DNA from: Notolepis coatsorum
Taxonomy: Eukaryota > Chordata > Actinopteri > Aulopiformes > Paralepididae
Length of the DNA: 64,000 bases
Reading direction: 5' to 3'
Assembly (NCBI GenBank): GCA_963971535.1
Contig: OZ020593.1
Location: forward strand, 14,003,057 to 14,067,056
Under the pieces are notes generated by a model. The model was not told the origin of the DNA. It made no database searches and worked only from the letters and a program-made list of their open reading frames with translations. How positions within the stretch are numbered: the first letter of the stretch is position 1; each line of letters starts with the position of its first letter. Below, one piece after another: positions 34,181 to 45,074 of this stretch. The translations under genes and the position numbers were made by a program.

Positions 34181-34194
34181 TGGTGACCCTGACG
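34181..34194 (+). promoter_or_regulatory. Primer binding site
   Basis: TGGTGACCCTGACG starts one base after the 5' LTR. TGG pairs with the CCA end of a tRNA. The tRNA identity is not assigned. Confidence 0.75.
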
Positions 34195-34229
34195 TTGGTC
34201 TCGCTGAAGTATCAGGGACCGAACCGAAC

Positions 34230-34871
34230 ATGGCAAACGATGCCGTTATTATTCGATTGCCGGAGTTTTGGGAGCATTCTGCGGCGGCGTGGTTCGCGCA
34301 ATCTGAGGCGCAGTTCGCCCTACGAGGGGTTGACGACGACGCCGCAAGGTATTACCACGTCGTCTCGAGCCTCGGGAGCACTACAGCGGCGAGGACGGTA
34401 GGCTTCATAACAGCTCCGCCTGCACGGAATAGATATGAGGCGTTTAAGACGCACCTACTCAGAATATTCGAGTTGTCACAGTCAGAGCGGGCCCGACGCT
34501 TGCTGGCTTTACGAGGCTTGGGGGACAGCAAGCCTTCGGAGCACATGGAGATGATGTTAAACCTGCTGGGTGCAGAACGGCCTGATTTCCTGTTTATCGA
34601 ACTGTTTCTCAGGCACTTGCCGCCACACGTGCAGACGGCACTTGCCAATACAGCGGCTACGGATCCCCGGGCTTTAGCAGAAGAGGCTGACCGCTTCTAC
34701 CTGGCCACTCGACACTTTGCCCCAGGGCTAATAGCCTCGACATGCGGTTACACGCCGCAGGGGGAGGGGCGAGGAAGATCAGGAGCAGCGCGGCCGCAGG
34801 CCTGTGTTATTACCACGCACGTTTCGGCGCGAGGGCGACAAGATGCCGTTCCCCTTGCACTTTCGGCATAA
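34230..34871 (+). CDS. Gypsy-type gag-like ORF
   Basis: 213 residues starting with an ATG 50 bp after the LTR. It begins MANDAVIIRLPEFWEHSAAA, and the pattern LPxFWxxSAAAWFAQxEAQF with RYYHVVSSLG and FLRHLPPHVQTALA is typical of fish Gypsy gag capsid regions (structural protein that packages the RNA). The last 40 codons overlap the next ORF (34742-35977) in a different frame (-1). The conserved zinc-knuckle region is in that second frame, so the end of this ORF is probably not native. Confidence 0.8.
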   Translation: MANDAVIIRLPEFWEHSAAAWFAQSEAQFALRGVDDDAARYYHVVSSLGSTTAARTVGFITAPPARNRYEAFKTHLLRIFELSQSERARRLLALRGLGDSKPSEHMEMMLNLLGAERPDFLFIELFLRHLPPHVQTALANTAATDPRALAEEADRFYLATRHFAPGLIASTCGYTPQGEGRGRSGAARPQACVITTHVSARGRQDAVPLALSA

Positions 34872-35977
34872 CGCATAAACGCAGGCACCTGCGCCCAGTA
34901 GCAGCGGTGAGCGCAGGTATGTCGAACCGGCTGCTTTTCATTAGAGACACACTCTCCGGTTGCAAATTCCTCTGCGACACCGGAGCTCAGAGGAGCGTCC
35001 TGCCAGCTACAAAAGAGGACATCGCCGGCGATGATAGAGGTCCACGCCTGACGACCGCCAACGATACCCCTATCCGCACCTACGGTACAAGGACCGTGGA
35101 ACTGTGTTTTGGGGGCCAGCGGTTCACGTGGGACTGCATCACGGCCGACATTTCGTTCCCACTACTGGGGGCAGATTTCCTGGGTGCACACGGTCTCCTC
35201 GTGGACATTAGACATGGCCGCCTAATAAATGCACAGACACGGGCTTCGTTGGCATGTGTCCGCGATGAGGCGACATACGGCGGCCTTCTTACAGCTTTCA
35301 CCGACCACGAACCCCTCACGACGTCTGAGTCAAAGGTGGCGGAGCCATGGTCGGCACGACAAGAGCTCACGTACGATTCCGAGGGCGCCGCGGGACACGT
35401 CGCCGAGAAGCCCAGCGTCGTCATCGGAGCTGTACAGCCGGGCCTCGACTACGTCGACAGGGGCTCGGAACAGGCCTCCGACCACGACATCCAGGCCCTC
35501 GGGACTGCAGATTCCAGGCTATGCCTGGAGGACGTCGCGATTGGTCACGCGGGTCCGACGCTGCTGTGTGACCTGTCCACCGGACACCCTAGCCCACAGG
35601 CCCCTGAGGACTGGCGAAGGCTCGCCTTTGAGGTGGGGTACAACCACCACAAGGTTGAACCCGCCCACGTAGACATTTCCCAGCCCTTAGAGCTGGCCCT
35701 CTCCCCCCGCCGAGGCCGTCCGCCGCTACCCCGGGACCCGCCAACGACGGAGCCGCCGTTGGCCTCGTCGACGTCTGTGCCCCCGGGTGTCGGGGAGGAC
35801 ACGGGCGCTTGCGCCGCCCCTACCTCCCCGCCCCTGGCTTTCCGCACTCACCGTGGCCGGTTCATGCCCCCGGGCGCCGTGGAGGGCGCAATCGCTTGCA
35901 CCGCGCCCCGGGTTGTCCGCTCACGCCGCGGCCGAGTCGTGGTCTCTCCCCGCCGTGGAGATTTTGACCATGGTTGA
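34742..35977 (+). CDS. Gypsy-type protease with pol remnants
   Basis: 411 codons, uninterrupted. A Cys/His-rich segment GLCYYHARFGARATRCRSPC (residues 21-40) is followed by an aspartic protease with FLCDTGAQRS (DTG at 79-81) and PLLGADFLG (about 141). From about residue 200 the frame jumps to a segment like the RNase-H-to-integrase linker (SEQASDHDIQALGTADSRL, residues 242-260). At about residue 298 it jumps to a pol C-terminal tail (KVEPAHVDISQPLEL, then RRGRPPLP). RT, RNase H and integrase cores are absent, yet the junctions keep the frame. The first methionine may not be used; expression by -1 frameshift from gag is inferred. Confidence 0.75.
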   Translation: MRLHAAGGGARKIRSSAAAGLCYYHARFGARATRCRSPCTFGITHKRRHLRPVAAVSAGMSNRLLFIRDTLSGCKFLCDTGAQRSVLPATKEDIAGDDRGPRLTTANDTPIRTYGTRTVELCFGGQRFTWDCITADISFPLLGADFLGAHGLLVDIRHGRLINAQTRASLACVRDEATYGGLLTAFTDHEPLTTSESKVAEPWSARQELTYDSEGAAGHVAEKPSVVIGAVQPGLDYVDRGSEQASDHDIQALGTADSRLCLEDVAIGHAGPTLLCDLSTGHPSPQAPEDWRRLAFEVGYNHHKVEPAHVDISQPLELALSPRRGRPPLPRDPPTTEPPLASSTSVPPGVGEDTGACAAPTSPPLAFRTHRGRFMPPGAVEGAIACTAPRVVRSRRGRVVVSPRRGDFDHG

Positions 35978-35980
35978 ATT

Positions 35981-35993
35981 CTGGGGGGGCTTG
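35981..35993 (+). promoter_or_regulatory. Polypurine tract
   Basis: CTGGGGGGGCTTG lies directly before the 3' LTR at 35994, the expected place for plus-strand priming. Confidence 0.65.
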
Positions 35994-36205
35994 TGTAGTG
36001 ATTGTTAATTGTACATAATTCACCCACGGAACTATTGTTAGGAACAAGAGTTCCGCCCGGACATTATAGGAGGTGGCACTACTTGCCACCACGAGTCAGT
36101 CCTCTGCACGCAACGTACCTGTAGCATGTTGTATGTGTGTACCAAATAAATGCTGTTCGCTCTAACTCGAGCTACCGTCTCCGACTCCCATCTCTCGGCA
36201 CTACA
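35994..36205 (+). repeat. 3' LTR of the Gypsy-type element
   Basis: 212 bp, no difference from 33968-34179 found by eye, which indicates very recent insertion. Confidence 0.95.
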
Positions 36206-36224
36206 ACATAAATAAAGATTCTAA

Positions 36225-36379
<155 letters not shown>

Positions 36380-36420
36380 CACGCATAGGGGTGTAGATGT
36401 AAGGGGGGGGGGGGGGGGGG

Positions 36421-37155
36421 TTGCAAGGGACATGTTGAGAAAAGGTCAAGAAAATATAGCTAATATGAAAGACAACCCCCTCCCCAAAAGAGGTGAAAAA
36501 TACAGGGGGTCAAAACATTCATATACTGCTTACCTATAACTATAGAATAAATATATTTGAAAGCAATACAGAATGCGTGAGAACCTGTCAGTGGGTACCT
36601 GAATGTTGTCTTTTTCTTTACATAACGAGGGCTTGGAGCAAAAGGGGCGAAAACTTGTTTTATATATAATTGTAAAGCTCTTTACGAGCTCTATCAATCA
36701 AATGGTAAAAAGATAAGTTCGGTATAATTTTACTTGTTCAAATAAAGGCCACAAACATAAAGGCATAAGTGGGAACCCTCAATTGAGTTTGGCGTTTGTC
36801 TTTGCTCTTCTGTAACATTTTGAAAATGTCACTTACACCCCCTTTTGCACCAATCCCTCGATAAGTAAAGGCAAATTGGTGCATAAAAGTACATACGAAT
36901 GCAGGAAATTAAATGTTTGACGCTCACATCTTCCCGAGGGAGGACCGCCAGACCCAATGTTGACAGCAAACCTACGCCCCTTGTGTGCGTGAACACTTGA
37001 GCAATTTTTTATTTGCGCACGTGAACGTTGTCGGGCCAAGACGGCCACTTCACTTCACAAGACCACTCATCGCACGCCATGCTAAACCAGCGGGGGGGCC
37101 CCTTCTTGGAGACCCGTCTCTCAAATGGGAACGCGTGTTAAAATGCTTGTCACAT
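36421..37155. other. No gene recognised
   Basis: AT-rich intronic DNA without repeats or domains that I can support. The stretch 36985-37167 is open in the frame of the following LINE but has no LINE similarity. Confidence 0.4.
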
Positions 37156-37167
37156 ACAATGCAATGT

Positions 37168-38460
37168 AGGCTGGAATGGGAGTACTTATGGCACACCATG
37201 AAGAATATGGCATTTGGAGACACATTTATAAATATGCTCAAAATCTTATATCATAATCCAACGGCCATGGTTATCACATCCAATCAGTGTTCCACACCCT
37301 TCCCTATCAGACGTAGCGTCAGGCAGGGTTGCCCCGCCTCCGCATTATTATTTGCGTTATCTCTTGAACCCTTGGCCCAAAAAATTAGAAATTGTGCCGA
37401 AATAAAACCCATAATAGTAAATAACACCTACCATAAAATTTGTCTGTACGCAGACGATCTGTTATTATTTCTTGACAATACACCACGGTCCCTACCTGTA
37501 GTCCTAGACACTATTAAACATTTTAGTTTTATTTCAGGCTACAAGATCAACTTGAATAAATCAATTTTACTTCCCCTAAATACAGCAGCAAGTAGTCCCC
37601 AACTACATACAGAAATACCAGTGGGCTCTGGTTTCAGATATTTAGGTATAGATATATACACATCCATTGACAAAATTGTGTCAAAAAATTACAAGAGCCT
37701 TAAGAAGGTAATATCTGACGAGTTAAACCGTTGGTCACTATTATTAATCCCATTTTCAGTCAGGCTTTCAGTAGTCAAGACCCACATTCTCCCTAAGATC
37801 AATTTTCTGGTAAGCATGATTCATTTACCGCCACCTCCAGGATTTTGGGAGAAGCTACAGGGACTAGTATTCAAATTTATATGGCGTGAACAACATCCAC
37901 GAATCAGCAATTCCACACTCCAAAACAGTAGGAAAGCAGGAGGGCTATCTGTTCCTAATTTTGAACAGTACTATTTTTCTTTTATGCTCAGACCGTTGCT
38001 AAGATGGTTCAATAATGATTCTGACATACCATGGGTGAATATGGAGAGGCACATTGTATCTCCATATACATTCAAAGATATACTATTTTCTGGTCTATCC
38101 CCAAGCTTTTGCCGTACTAAATTCGGACCAATTATAGCACATTCAATTTACGTCTGGAAATATATTGCCGAAACGGGACAGTGGAACACAAAATGGCACA
38201 TAGATACCCCTATTTTTGATAACAACTTCTTACTGTTGGGAGGGGAACCAGTTACATTTCCCAATTGGCAAAGACAAGGTATTCACAAACTATCTGACAT
38301 ATACAGTGAATACGGTCTCAGATCATTTCAAGAGCTCAAACAAATCTATAATGTCCCTAGTACATCCTTCTTTTTTTATTTACAGTTACGCACTGCAATG
38401 CGCACTTATGGTGTCCCATGGAATCAGCCTTTACCAGGTCACCCTTTAATGAATATAGTG
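37168..38460 (+). pseudogene. L1-Tx1 LINE reverse transcriptase, 5' part
   Basis: Starts within the RT domain at RLEWEYLWHTM (after the missing AFD). Then come RQGCPASALLFALSLEPLA, the catalytic YADD (about 37447-37458), FRYLGIDIYTS, LPKINFLVSMIHLPPPPGFW and IWREQHPRISNS. No stop before the LTR insertion. The amino-terminal RT motifs and the endonuclease are absent because of 5' truncation. Confidence 0.8.
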
Positions 38461-39897
38461 TGTAACTGAGGGGTACAATTCCCTGACTGTATTACTAGAT
38501 ATGATACTTACTACCACTACCTTTGTACTTAATATTCGGCCACCCAGTACACGGCATAAATATATTATGATGAACACTGTCACGTAGATGAAACGGATCC
38601 AACACAAATGTACGAATTAGAAATAGGTCTTTATTTCTACACAGCGATGGTGTGTAGAGCAAGCACTTAATCAAATCAATCACATTTATGAATGGAAATT
38701 AGTATGCACTTTTATGGCAAGAGTATTCGTCGGTATATCAATAGAGAATGTCCAATCTCTGAAGGCGCAGGTGGTACATATACGACCTGGAATAGTTTAA
38801 GGAATAACAGCAATGATACTTTAATGATTATATACTGGATACGCTAGGGGGGGTTAATCCGGTCGCTTGTAAGCCGACAGGAGTAGGAAGGGGGGGGGGG
38901 GGTAGAATCCGGCTGCCTCATCCGGCCAAGGGTATCCCAGGTGAACCCACTGTAGTGCCGTTCAATGCGCCGGCGATCCTTGGACCACAGATGAAAGCAG
39001 GTGGACTCTTTGTGGGCCGGCGTCCTCCGGTCCACGGAGGAGAGACGTGAAGCGACCTCGTCTTGCAGAGCGTCTCCTCACCTTGCGTCCTCTCCAGGGG
39101 GGGGGGGTTCCAACACACGGCAGTGTCGGGGGTCTTTATCCATGGAATAATCAATGTATACAAAGCATAATCCGTGCCTGGGAAGGCGGGCTGTCGTCGG
39201 TAGAATAATCCGGTGTACAGGTCCACTCGCTCGTCGGCTCTGGGGCTCCTCGGGTGCAGCTTCACGTGGGGTCAACCACCCTGGATAAGCAGCCAGTTCT
39301 CTGCCCGAAACGATGGGGTACTGACTACGGTAGTATTCTCACCGCACGAAGCACTATATATTCACAGACTATTATTAGCTTAATAGACTACGTCCAACTC
39401 GACGATATAGTGCCAAATATGACTATTCAAATATTAATATACACGATGTCTCAATACCGATGGTAGGCGAACTTGGCCTTACTCCCACACGTGGCGTCGC
39501 GGGGAGGCTTTACGTCTGTGACTCTATTGGAGGGTGAGAAACTGGACTGAAAAGAAAGTCCTACTTTAGTAGCGCAGTATATATACGCACTATGAACAAA
39601 TAGTCCCATTAGTGGTGCGGTAGTCAGATTCCTACGCGGAACTAGGACTTGTTCGTACATGTGGAGCGGTACGTTTGAACTGGGTCTGAGGGGTATGGCA
39701 GCCTGGCACCAAGGTCTCGACCAATAGTAGAATGGAGACTATTATGGGATGTTCAGTAGGCTAGAATGGATATTCAATGCATATTGTACAAGGAATATAC
39801 AAGGGATATCAGGGAATATTAGAGAATATACAAATACAATTAAATATATATATATAAATAAATATATATATTCGGTTTAATCTGGCCCTTCACAACA
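38461..39897 (-). repeat. 3' LTR of the BEL element
   Basis: On the minus strand it starts TGTTGTGAAGGGCC and ends CCCTCAGTTACA. Contains AGAAATAAAGACC near 38630, a likely polyadenylation signal. G-runs near 38890 and 39097 account for the length difference from its partner. Confidence 0.93.
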
Positions 39898-39908
39898 GCC
39901 ACCCCCTG
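39898..39908 (-). promoter_or_regulatory. Polypurine tract of the BEL element
   Basis: Minus strand AGGGGGTGGC immediately upstream of the 3' LTR start. Confidence 0.65.
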
Positions 39909-40005
39909 ATTGGTCCCAGACCTAATCAGTTAAACAGAGACAGATTAATCGCGTTGTCTATTTACACATAAGGGTTTGCTGTAGGGGTCAGTCAACTTCA
40001 CAAAG

Positions 40006-43000
40006 TCATAGGGTTATAGGGTCATGGTCATCATCGATTGTGTCTGGGAGTCGGGGCAGTTCTATGAGCCTCGCCACGGGATGGGTGTAAGTGCGACCCT
40101 GGACGAGCACTTCAGCTGCTCGGACCTTGCCGTCGGCACCGGTGATCACTTTGCTTATGCGGCCGGCCGGCCACATAGCTCTGGGCAGTGATTGATCAAT
40201 AATCATGACGACTGTTCCTTCTGTCAAATTGTCTCTCTCCTTTACCCACTTCTGGCGGGTCTGTAGAGACGGTAGGTAGTGCAGTAGGAAACTGCTCCAA
40301 AACTTGTCGGCTAATACTGGGCTGTACCTCCACATTCGTCGGCCGTTCGCTTCTTCAGGCCGGTACATTGTCTGGGGTAATGCAGGATCTAGCCGCCCCA
40401 TCAGGAGTGTGTTGGGGTCTGCGGAGATAACAGTGCTCAATCCACAGAACACAGGCTTCTTATTTTCCACCTCCTCTGGACTTGCTTCCCTCGGGATAGG
40501 CATGGGCCACTGTCCTTCCGGGAGTCTTAGGAATGCGGGGCCGTCACTGTAAGCATTGTGACGGGTGAGGTCATCCAGGGGGATCCCCCGGGTGATGACG
40601 TCAGCTGGGTTCTGTTTTGTATCAACGTAGCGCCACTCTGTTTCTCCGGTTAACTCTTCGGTTAAGTCTTGAATCTCGGTGACTCTGACTCCCACGAAGA
40701 CTTTGTACTTGCATGAGTCCGATTTGATCCAGGCGAGTACCGTCGTGGAATCTGACCACAGGATTGTTCTAGACACCGGTATGGTGAGCTCACGTTGGAT
40801 GAGCGTGGCTAGGTGCGCTCCGGCTAGGGCTGCGCAGAGCTCTAGACGTGGGATAGATTGTTGCTTGCGTGGGGCTATTCTCGAGCGGGCGAGGACAAAT
40901 GCTGTGTAGATCTCTCCCCCCTTCTCTTGGGCCCGCAAGTAGGCTACTGATCCGTATGCGACCTCTGAGGCGTCACTGAAGACGTGTAAGTCCATTTTAC
41001 ATGTCTCTGGCCTCACCGTGGGTGGGAAGTAGCTTCGGCGCATATTAACGCCTGGGAGTGAGTGGAGCTCCATCTCCCACTCTCTCCAGGTGGATGTAAG
41101 GTGTGCGGGAATGGGGTCGTCCCAGCCCTGGTCCTTGTCCCACAATGCTCGTACAATCATTTTTGCCCTGGTGGTGTACGGTAGAATACATCCTAGCGGG
41201 TCATATTGTCGGGCGAGTGTTGTGTACACACTCCGTCTGGTGGTCGGCGCCGCCGCCGGCCTTCCCTGCTCCGTAGTCAGGGGCTTGTGTCTGTAGTGAA
41301 GCGAATCTGTTTTGAATCGCCACACCAATCCCAGGGTCATCTCCTGGGCTTCTCCCGGGATTGTAGCCATCCAGGTCTCGCTGCTGGCTGCCTTGTCCTC
41401 GGAGGAGAGGCTGCGCAGTACTTGCGGATCGCTGCTGGCCCACTGCCTGAGATCAAAGCCGCCTTTGATCAATGAGGCGCGGAGTTTAATCAGGAGAGCC
41501 TCGGCTTCTTCCTGGGTTGAAAGGCTTTGTAGACAGTTGTCTACGTAGAAGCTGTTCTTTACGCTGTGTCGGACCTCTTCGTCCGCTGCTGGGTCCTCTG
41601 CTACATGTTTCTGTAGTGCAAATGTAGCACAGCAGGGGCTGCACGTCGTTCCGAAGGGGAGGACTTCCCATTGGTAGATGGCTGGGTGCTCATCTCCTGG
41701 CTTCTCTCTCCATAGGAACCGTAACAGGGGCTTGTCCGCCTCTACTAATCTCACCTGCAGGAACATTCCTTTAATGTCCCCGCTGATGGCCACCTTTTCC
41801 TGGCGGAAGCGGAGTAGAACGCCGAGTAGGGAGGGGCCGAGTGTGGGACCGGGCAGTAACTCTTTATTCAGATTTTGGGATCCGATCTGGTAGCTGCAGT
41901 TAAATACTATGCGGTCTTTACCGTTGTGATGGACCTTGTGGTGAGGCACGTACCACGATTCAGTGGTCTGGTCAGCCTCTTTAATGTCCATCTTTGTGAC
42001 GTGTCCCGCTGTGATGAGCTTCTCAATCTCAGCGCGGTATACACTCTCTTGGGCGGGGTTCTTGGCTAAGCGCCGCTCCGTGTTCAGCAGGTACCGTTCT
42101 GTGGCGTCTGTCTTGGCGTGGAAAGTAGGCATTCCTTCTCGCCGCAGGAGTGGCGTGGCGTATCTCAACACGCCGTTGACCGGGACTCTCTTGGTCCCTG
42201 TCTCGAGGAGGTGAATGGCGTAAATGTCATCTTTAGAGCGAATGTCTTTCTTTCCGTTCTTAAAGGGCATTTGTTCCAAGGTCCATAGCCGCTCTACGTG
42301 TTGCAGGAGTGCGGTTTCTCCCTCTGTGACTCGGGAGTGGAGACATCTAGTGGCTGTACTTCGGTTGAGAGATTTGGCGAGCGGGCCTTGGAGAGTCCAT
42401 CCCAAACGGGTCTCGACTGCTGCAGGACAGCCTCGGGGTCCGGTATGAACCCGGTCTATCGGGACAATGAGGTCTGCATGGTCGGAGCCTATCAACAGGG
42501 TCGGCATAGCATTGTCTATGAGCGGGATCGGTAACTTGCGCAGATGTGCATATTTCTCCATCAGCTTGGCGACGGGGTATGTGTACCGCGACAGCCCTAT
42601 TTCTTGGCTGGTGAAAGCGTCTGTAATCTGGTACCGTCGCTCAGGCTGGCCGCTTGCTGCGATAGAGAATGAGACATTCTCGCCCTTTATCGTCTTCAAA
42701 TCTCGTCTTATTGTCCGAATTGTCATTTGGGTTTCGCTTCCCCGCAGCCCTAGCTGGGCCGCAGCGGAGGCGAGCAGAAGGGTCTTCTCGGACCCGTCAT
42801 CGAGGACGGCGTAAGTGTCCAGGACTTTATTCTGGTAGCTTAGTGTCACACGCACTACTTTTAGGAGTACTCGGGCTCCACTGCTGCTGGCGGGATCGAT
42901 GTACATGACGCTCGCTTTGCTGCTGGATGGTGCGGGTGAAGGGCGCCGTCTGTTACTGTCGTGAAGTATGTCCAGATGGGCTCCATCGCACTTGGTGCAC

Positions 43001-45048
43001 CTTTTCTTTAAGCGGCATTCGGCTGCCATGTGTGAGCGCGCACAGCGAAAACAGCGCTTGTTGGACTTTATCCATTGACTTGCTTCCTCCGCGTTCAGCT
43101 TGGGGAAGGAGTCGCATTGCGCTAGCCAGTGTTCTTTCTCACAGTAGGGGCACACTATCTTCCACTTCTCCGTTCTGGAGGGGGTACTGTGGCTCCTGCT
43201 GCTCGGTACTGACTCCGATTGGTGCATCACAGTCACCGATCTTCTTCCATCATTTAGTCGTCTGGTTCCTTCTCTGGAGCCAGGGGTGCTCCGTCCGAAT
43301 GTATCTAGCCGTAGGCTGCTGACTTCTCTCGCCAGGAAGTCTGCTAGATCGAGGAGGTTCGGTTCGGGGCCATTCGGGTCTCGGTGGTCCCTCTGTCGCC
43401 TAAAACGCTCCTGTCGAGCGGGCGGCAGCTTCTCCAAGATCCTTTCCACATTTGAGTTGGCGTAAAGTTCATGCCTCCCCTTCTCTCTCTGCGCTCCCAA
43501 CATCCCTACCAGGGACTGCACTCTGATGGACAGGTCGTCCAGTGCTCGATTGTCTATTGCTGGGGGTAAGCGGTCGATGTGTCGGATCTCCTGGATCACG
43601 TAATCCCATATGCGCCCATACCTCTGGTCCAATGCTACCAGCGCTGCTGTGTATGGGGTGGTGGAAGTCGCGTAGGCGAGCGCTATATTATGTGCGCGGG
43701 GTACCTTTAAGTGCTTCAGTAGGATGGCGTATTTATGGCGTTCATCCAATACATCCACCAACATGGTCTCCAGACACATGCAGAGTTCCGTATACTGGGC
43801 CCGGTTCTCTTGGGTGAAGTCGGGTACCATAGGCGTGCCAATGTATGACGCTGACTGTGGATACATCGGCGAGCGTTGGGGGAGAGGCCTCCTAGGCGAG
43901 TCTCCTCCCGCTCCTTGGTATGGGCTGGTACCGGCAGTGTACCATGGCCCGCTTGTCCAGGTGCTGTTCCTCGGTGCGGGTCGTGCGTCGTGCTCACCCG
44001 TGTATAGAGTCGGGGGTCTGTAGCGCAGCTCCGCGGGAGTATAGCCTGGGCTGTACCGGACCTCCTGGTCCGGTAGAGTACTGTGCTGTCGTCGGGCGTG
44101 GTTCTCCTCCTCTTCCTCTTCGTCTTCAGTTAGGTCATCCAGTGCTTGTAGTCTCTGGTTTAGCCTCTCCACAGGATATGCTGCTCCTTCCCGGTTGCTA
44201 GGTCTCGCTTGGACCGGTGGGGGGAGGTGGTCTGTGGGGGGTATAGACCTCGTCTGTTGGTCAAGTTCAGGGTTGTTTACTCGGCTAGGGGATGCCGCCC
44301 TGGAGGTGTGTCTAGACGAGTTCCTGGAGCCTCTGGCGGAGGGAGAGGGTGTTGTCCGTCTGATCAGCTGTTCTATTAGTTGCGCTTGCTGTCTGTCGCG
44401 CTCTGCGTCCCGTAGAGCACCAGCAGCTGCTCGCTGGCTGTCTGCTCGGTCTCGGGCCACATTCTCTTCTCTCTGAATGCGTCTTAGTTCTAGACGTATA
44501 TGCTCTTCTTCGCTCCGCTGCTGGATCTGCAGTCGGTCGCGTTCAGCAGCGGCGTTCAGGCTGATGAGGAAGGCCTGCTGTAGGGTCCTCTCTGCCTCGC
44601 TGGGAGAAGGCGGTTGTATAGGGGAGCCTTCCCTCGGGGTACTCCTTGCGGAGCCTTGGAGCTCTATCTCCACGGTGCTCTCCCCGTCTTCTTCCGTGCC
44701 GAGTTCTCTCTCGGTAGCGTTGTATTCCTCCCGGGACTCATCGGGGACTACTTCTTCAGTACTGGCGGGGTGTGAAGTCATGTCTGGTTCCCACTGGTCC
44801 CCACCGTGAACTTGGTCAGTTACATTAGAGCCCGTAGGGGCCTCTATGGTCGGGGTAGTCTGGGCGTTGGGGTTAGACATACTTTTACTTTCTAGTTTTA
44901 CCGCGTTTACTGTTAGTAGAAGACTAGGTTGTTGACTGACAGCGTAGGCCTCTAAGTACTGAGGGAGCCGTCGTTCGCGCTGCGGGCGTTGGTTAGGAGG
45001 ATCGTTTCGTGGAGTGTTCATCATAGGCCATTTCAATATTAATAACAC
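40006..45048 (-). CDS. BEL/Pao gag-pol polyprotein lacking integrase
   Basis: 1680 residues without a stop. Order: charged coiled-coil gag (about 150-230), gag core (about 410-580), zinc knuckles (CPYCEKEHWLAQC at 633; CFRCARSHMAAEC at 666; CTKCDGAHLDILH at 684), aspartic protease with LDDGSEKTLL (749-758), reverse transcriptase with LPFGTTCSPCCA (about 1130) and the YVDN box (1168-1171), and RNase H with FSDAS (1357-1361) and WSDS (1431-1434). The C-terminal GRLDPALPQ...RQKWVKERDNL domain (about 1550-1610), which normally follows integrase, comes only about 40 residues after the RNase H tail (KKPVFCGLSTVI, about 1530). The zinc-binding and catalytic integrase domains are therefore missing without frame loss. 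The first methionine is uncertain; MNTPRND at residue 10 is an alternative start. Confidence 0.88.
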   Translation of the reverse strand: MLLILKWPMMNTPRNDPPNQRPQRERRLPQYLEAYAVSQQPSLLLTVNAVKLESKSMSNPNAQTTPTIEAPTGSNVTDQVHGGDQWEPDMTSHPASTEEVVPDESREEYNATERELGTEEDGESTVEIELQGSARSTPREGSPIQPPSPSEAERTLQQAFLISLNAAAERDRLQIQQRSEEEHIRLELRRIQREENVARDRADSQRAAAGALRDAERDRQQAQLIEQLIRRTTPSPSARGSRNSSRHTSRAASPSRVNNPELDQQTRSIPPTDHLPPPVQARPSNREGAAYPVERLNQRLQALDDLTEDEEEEEENHARRQHSTLPDQEVRYSPGYTPAELRYRPPTLYTGEHDARPAPRNSTWTSGPWYTAGTSPYQGAGGDSPRRPLPQRSPMYPQSASYIGTPMVPDFTQENRAQYTELCMCLETMLVDVLDERHKYAILLKHLKVPRAHNIALAYATSTTPYTAALVALDQRYGRIWDYVIQEIRHIDRLPPAIDNRALDDLSIRVQSLVGMLGAQREKGRHELYANSNVERILEKLPPARQERFRRQRDHRDPNGPEPNLLDLADFLAREVSSLRLDTFGRSTPGSREGTRRLNDGRRSVTVMHQSESVPSSRSHSTPSRTEKWKIVCPYCEKEHWLAQCDSFPKLNAEEASQWIKSNKRCFRCARSHMAAECRLKKRCTKCDGAHLDILHDSNRRRPSPAPSSSKASVMYIDPASSSGARVLLKVVRVTLSYQNKVLDTYAVLDDGSEKTLLLASAAAQLGLRGSETQMTIRTIRRDLKTIKGENVSFSIAASGQPERRYQITDAFTSQEIGLSRYTYPVAKLMEKYAHLRKLPIPLIDNAMPTLLIGSDHADLIVPIDRVHTGPRGCPAAVETRLGWTLQGPLAKSLNRSTATRCLHSRVTEGETALLQHVERLWTLEQMPFKNGKKDIRSKDDIYAIHLLETGTKRVPVNGVLRYATPLLRREGMPTFHAKTDATERYLLNTERRLAKNPAQESVYRAEIEKLITAGHVTKMDIKEADQTTESWYVPHHKVHHNGKDRIVFNCSYQIGSQNLNKELLPGPTLGPSLLGVLLRFRQEKVAISGDIKGMFLQVRLVEADKPLLRFLWREKPGDEHPAIYQWEVLPFGTTCSPCCATFALQKHVAEDPAADEEVRHSVKNSFYVDNCLQSLSTQEEAEALLIKLRASLIKGGFDLRQWASSDPQVLRSLSSEDKAASSETWMATIPGEAQEMTLGLVWRFKTDSLHYRHKPLTTEQGRPAAAPTTRRSVYTTLARQYDPLGCILPYTTRAKMIVRALWDKDQGWDDPIPAHLTSTWREWEMELHSLPGVNMRRSYFPPTVRPETCKMDLHVFSDASEVAYGSVAYLRAQEKGGEIYTAFVLARSRIAPRKQQSIPRLELCAALAGAHLATLIQRELTIPVSRTILWSDSTTVLAWIKSDSCKYKVFVGVRVTEIQDLTEELTGETEWRYVDTKQNPADVITRGIPLDDLTRHNAYSDGPAFLRLPEGQWPMPIPREASPEEVENKKPVFCGLSTVISADPNTLLMGRLDPALPQTMYRPEEANGRRMWRYSPVLADKFWSSFLLHYLPSLQTRQKWVKERDNLTEGTVVMIIDQSLPRAMWPAGRISKVITGADGKVRAAEVLVQGRTYTHPVARLIELPRLPDTIDDDHDPITL

Positions 45049-45074
45049 TATATTAATATTACACTAATTACCCC

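Larger units (their letters stand above)
33968..36205 (+). mobile_element. Ty3/Gypsy-type LTR element, young and internally deleted
   Basis: A complete LTR-to-LTR unit of 2238 bp. The two 212-bp LTRs read identical base for base. A 4-bp duplication ACAT flanks it (33964-33967 and 36206-36209). A primer-binding-site-like TGGTGACCCTGACG follows the 5' LTR, and the purine-rich CTGGGGGGGCTT precedes the 3' LTR. The interior encodes gag and protease plus pol remnants, but no reverse transcriptase, RNase H or integrase core. It must have been mobilised in trans or deleted after insertion. It lies in the antisense direction within a receptor intron. Confidence 0.9.

Noticed and set aside
43716-44809. 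Plus-strand ORFs of 70-130 codons across the BEL element
   Set aside because: They are antisense shadows of the 1680-codon gag-pol frame.
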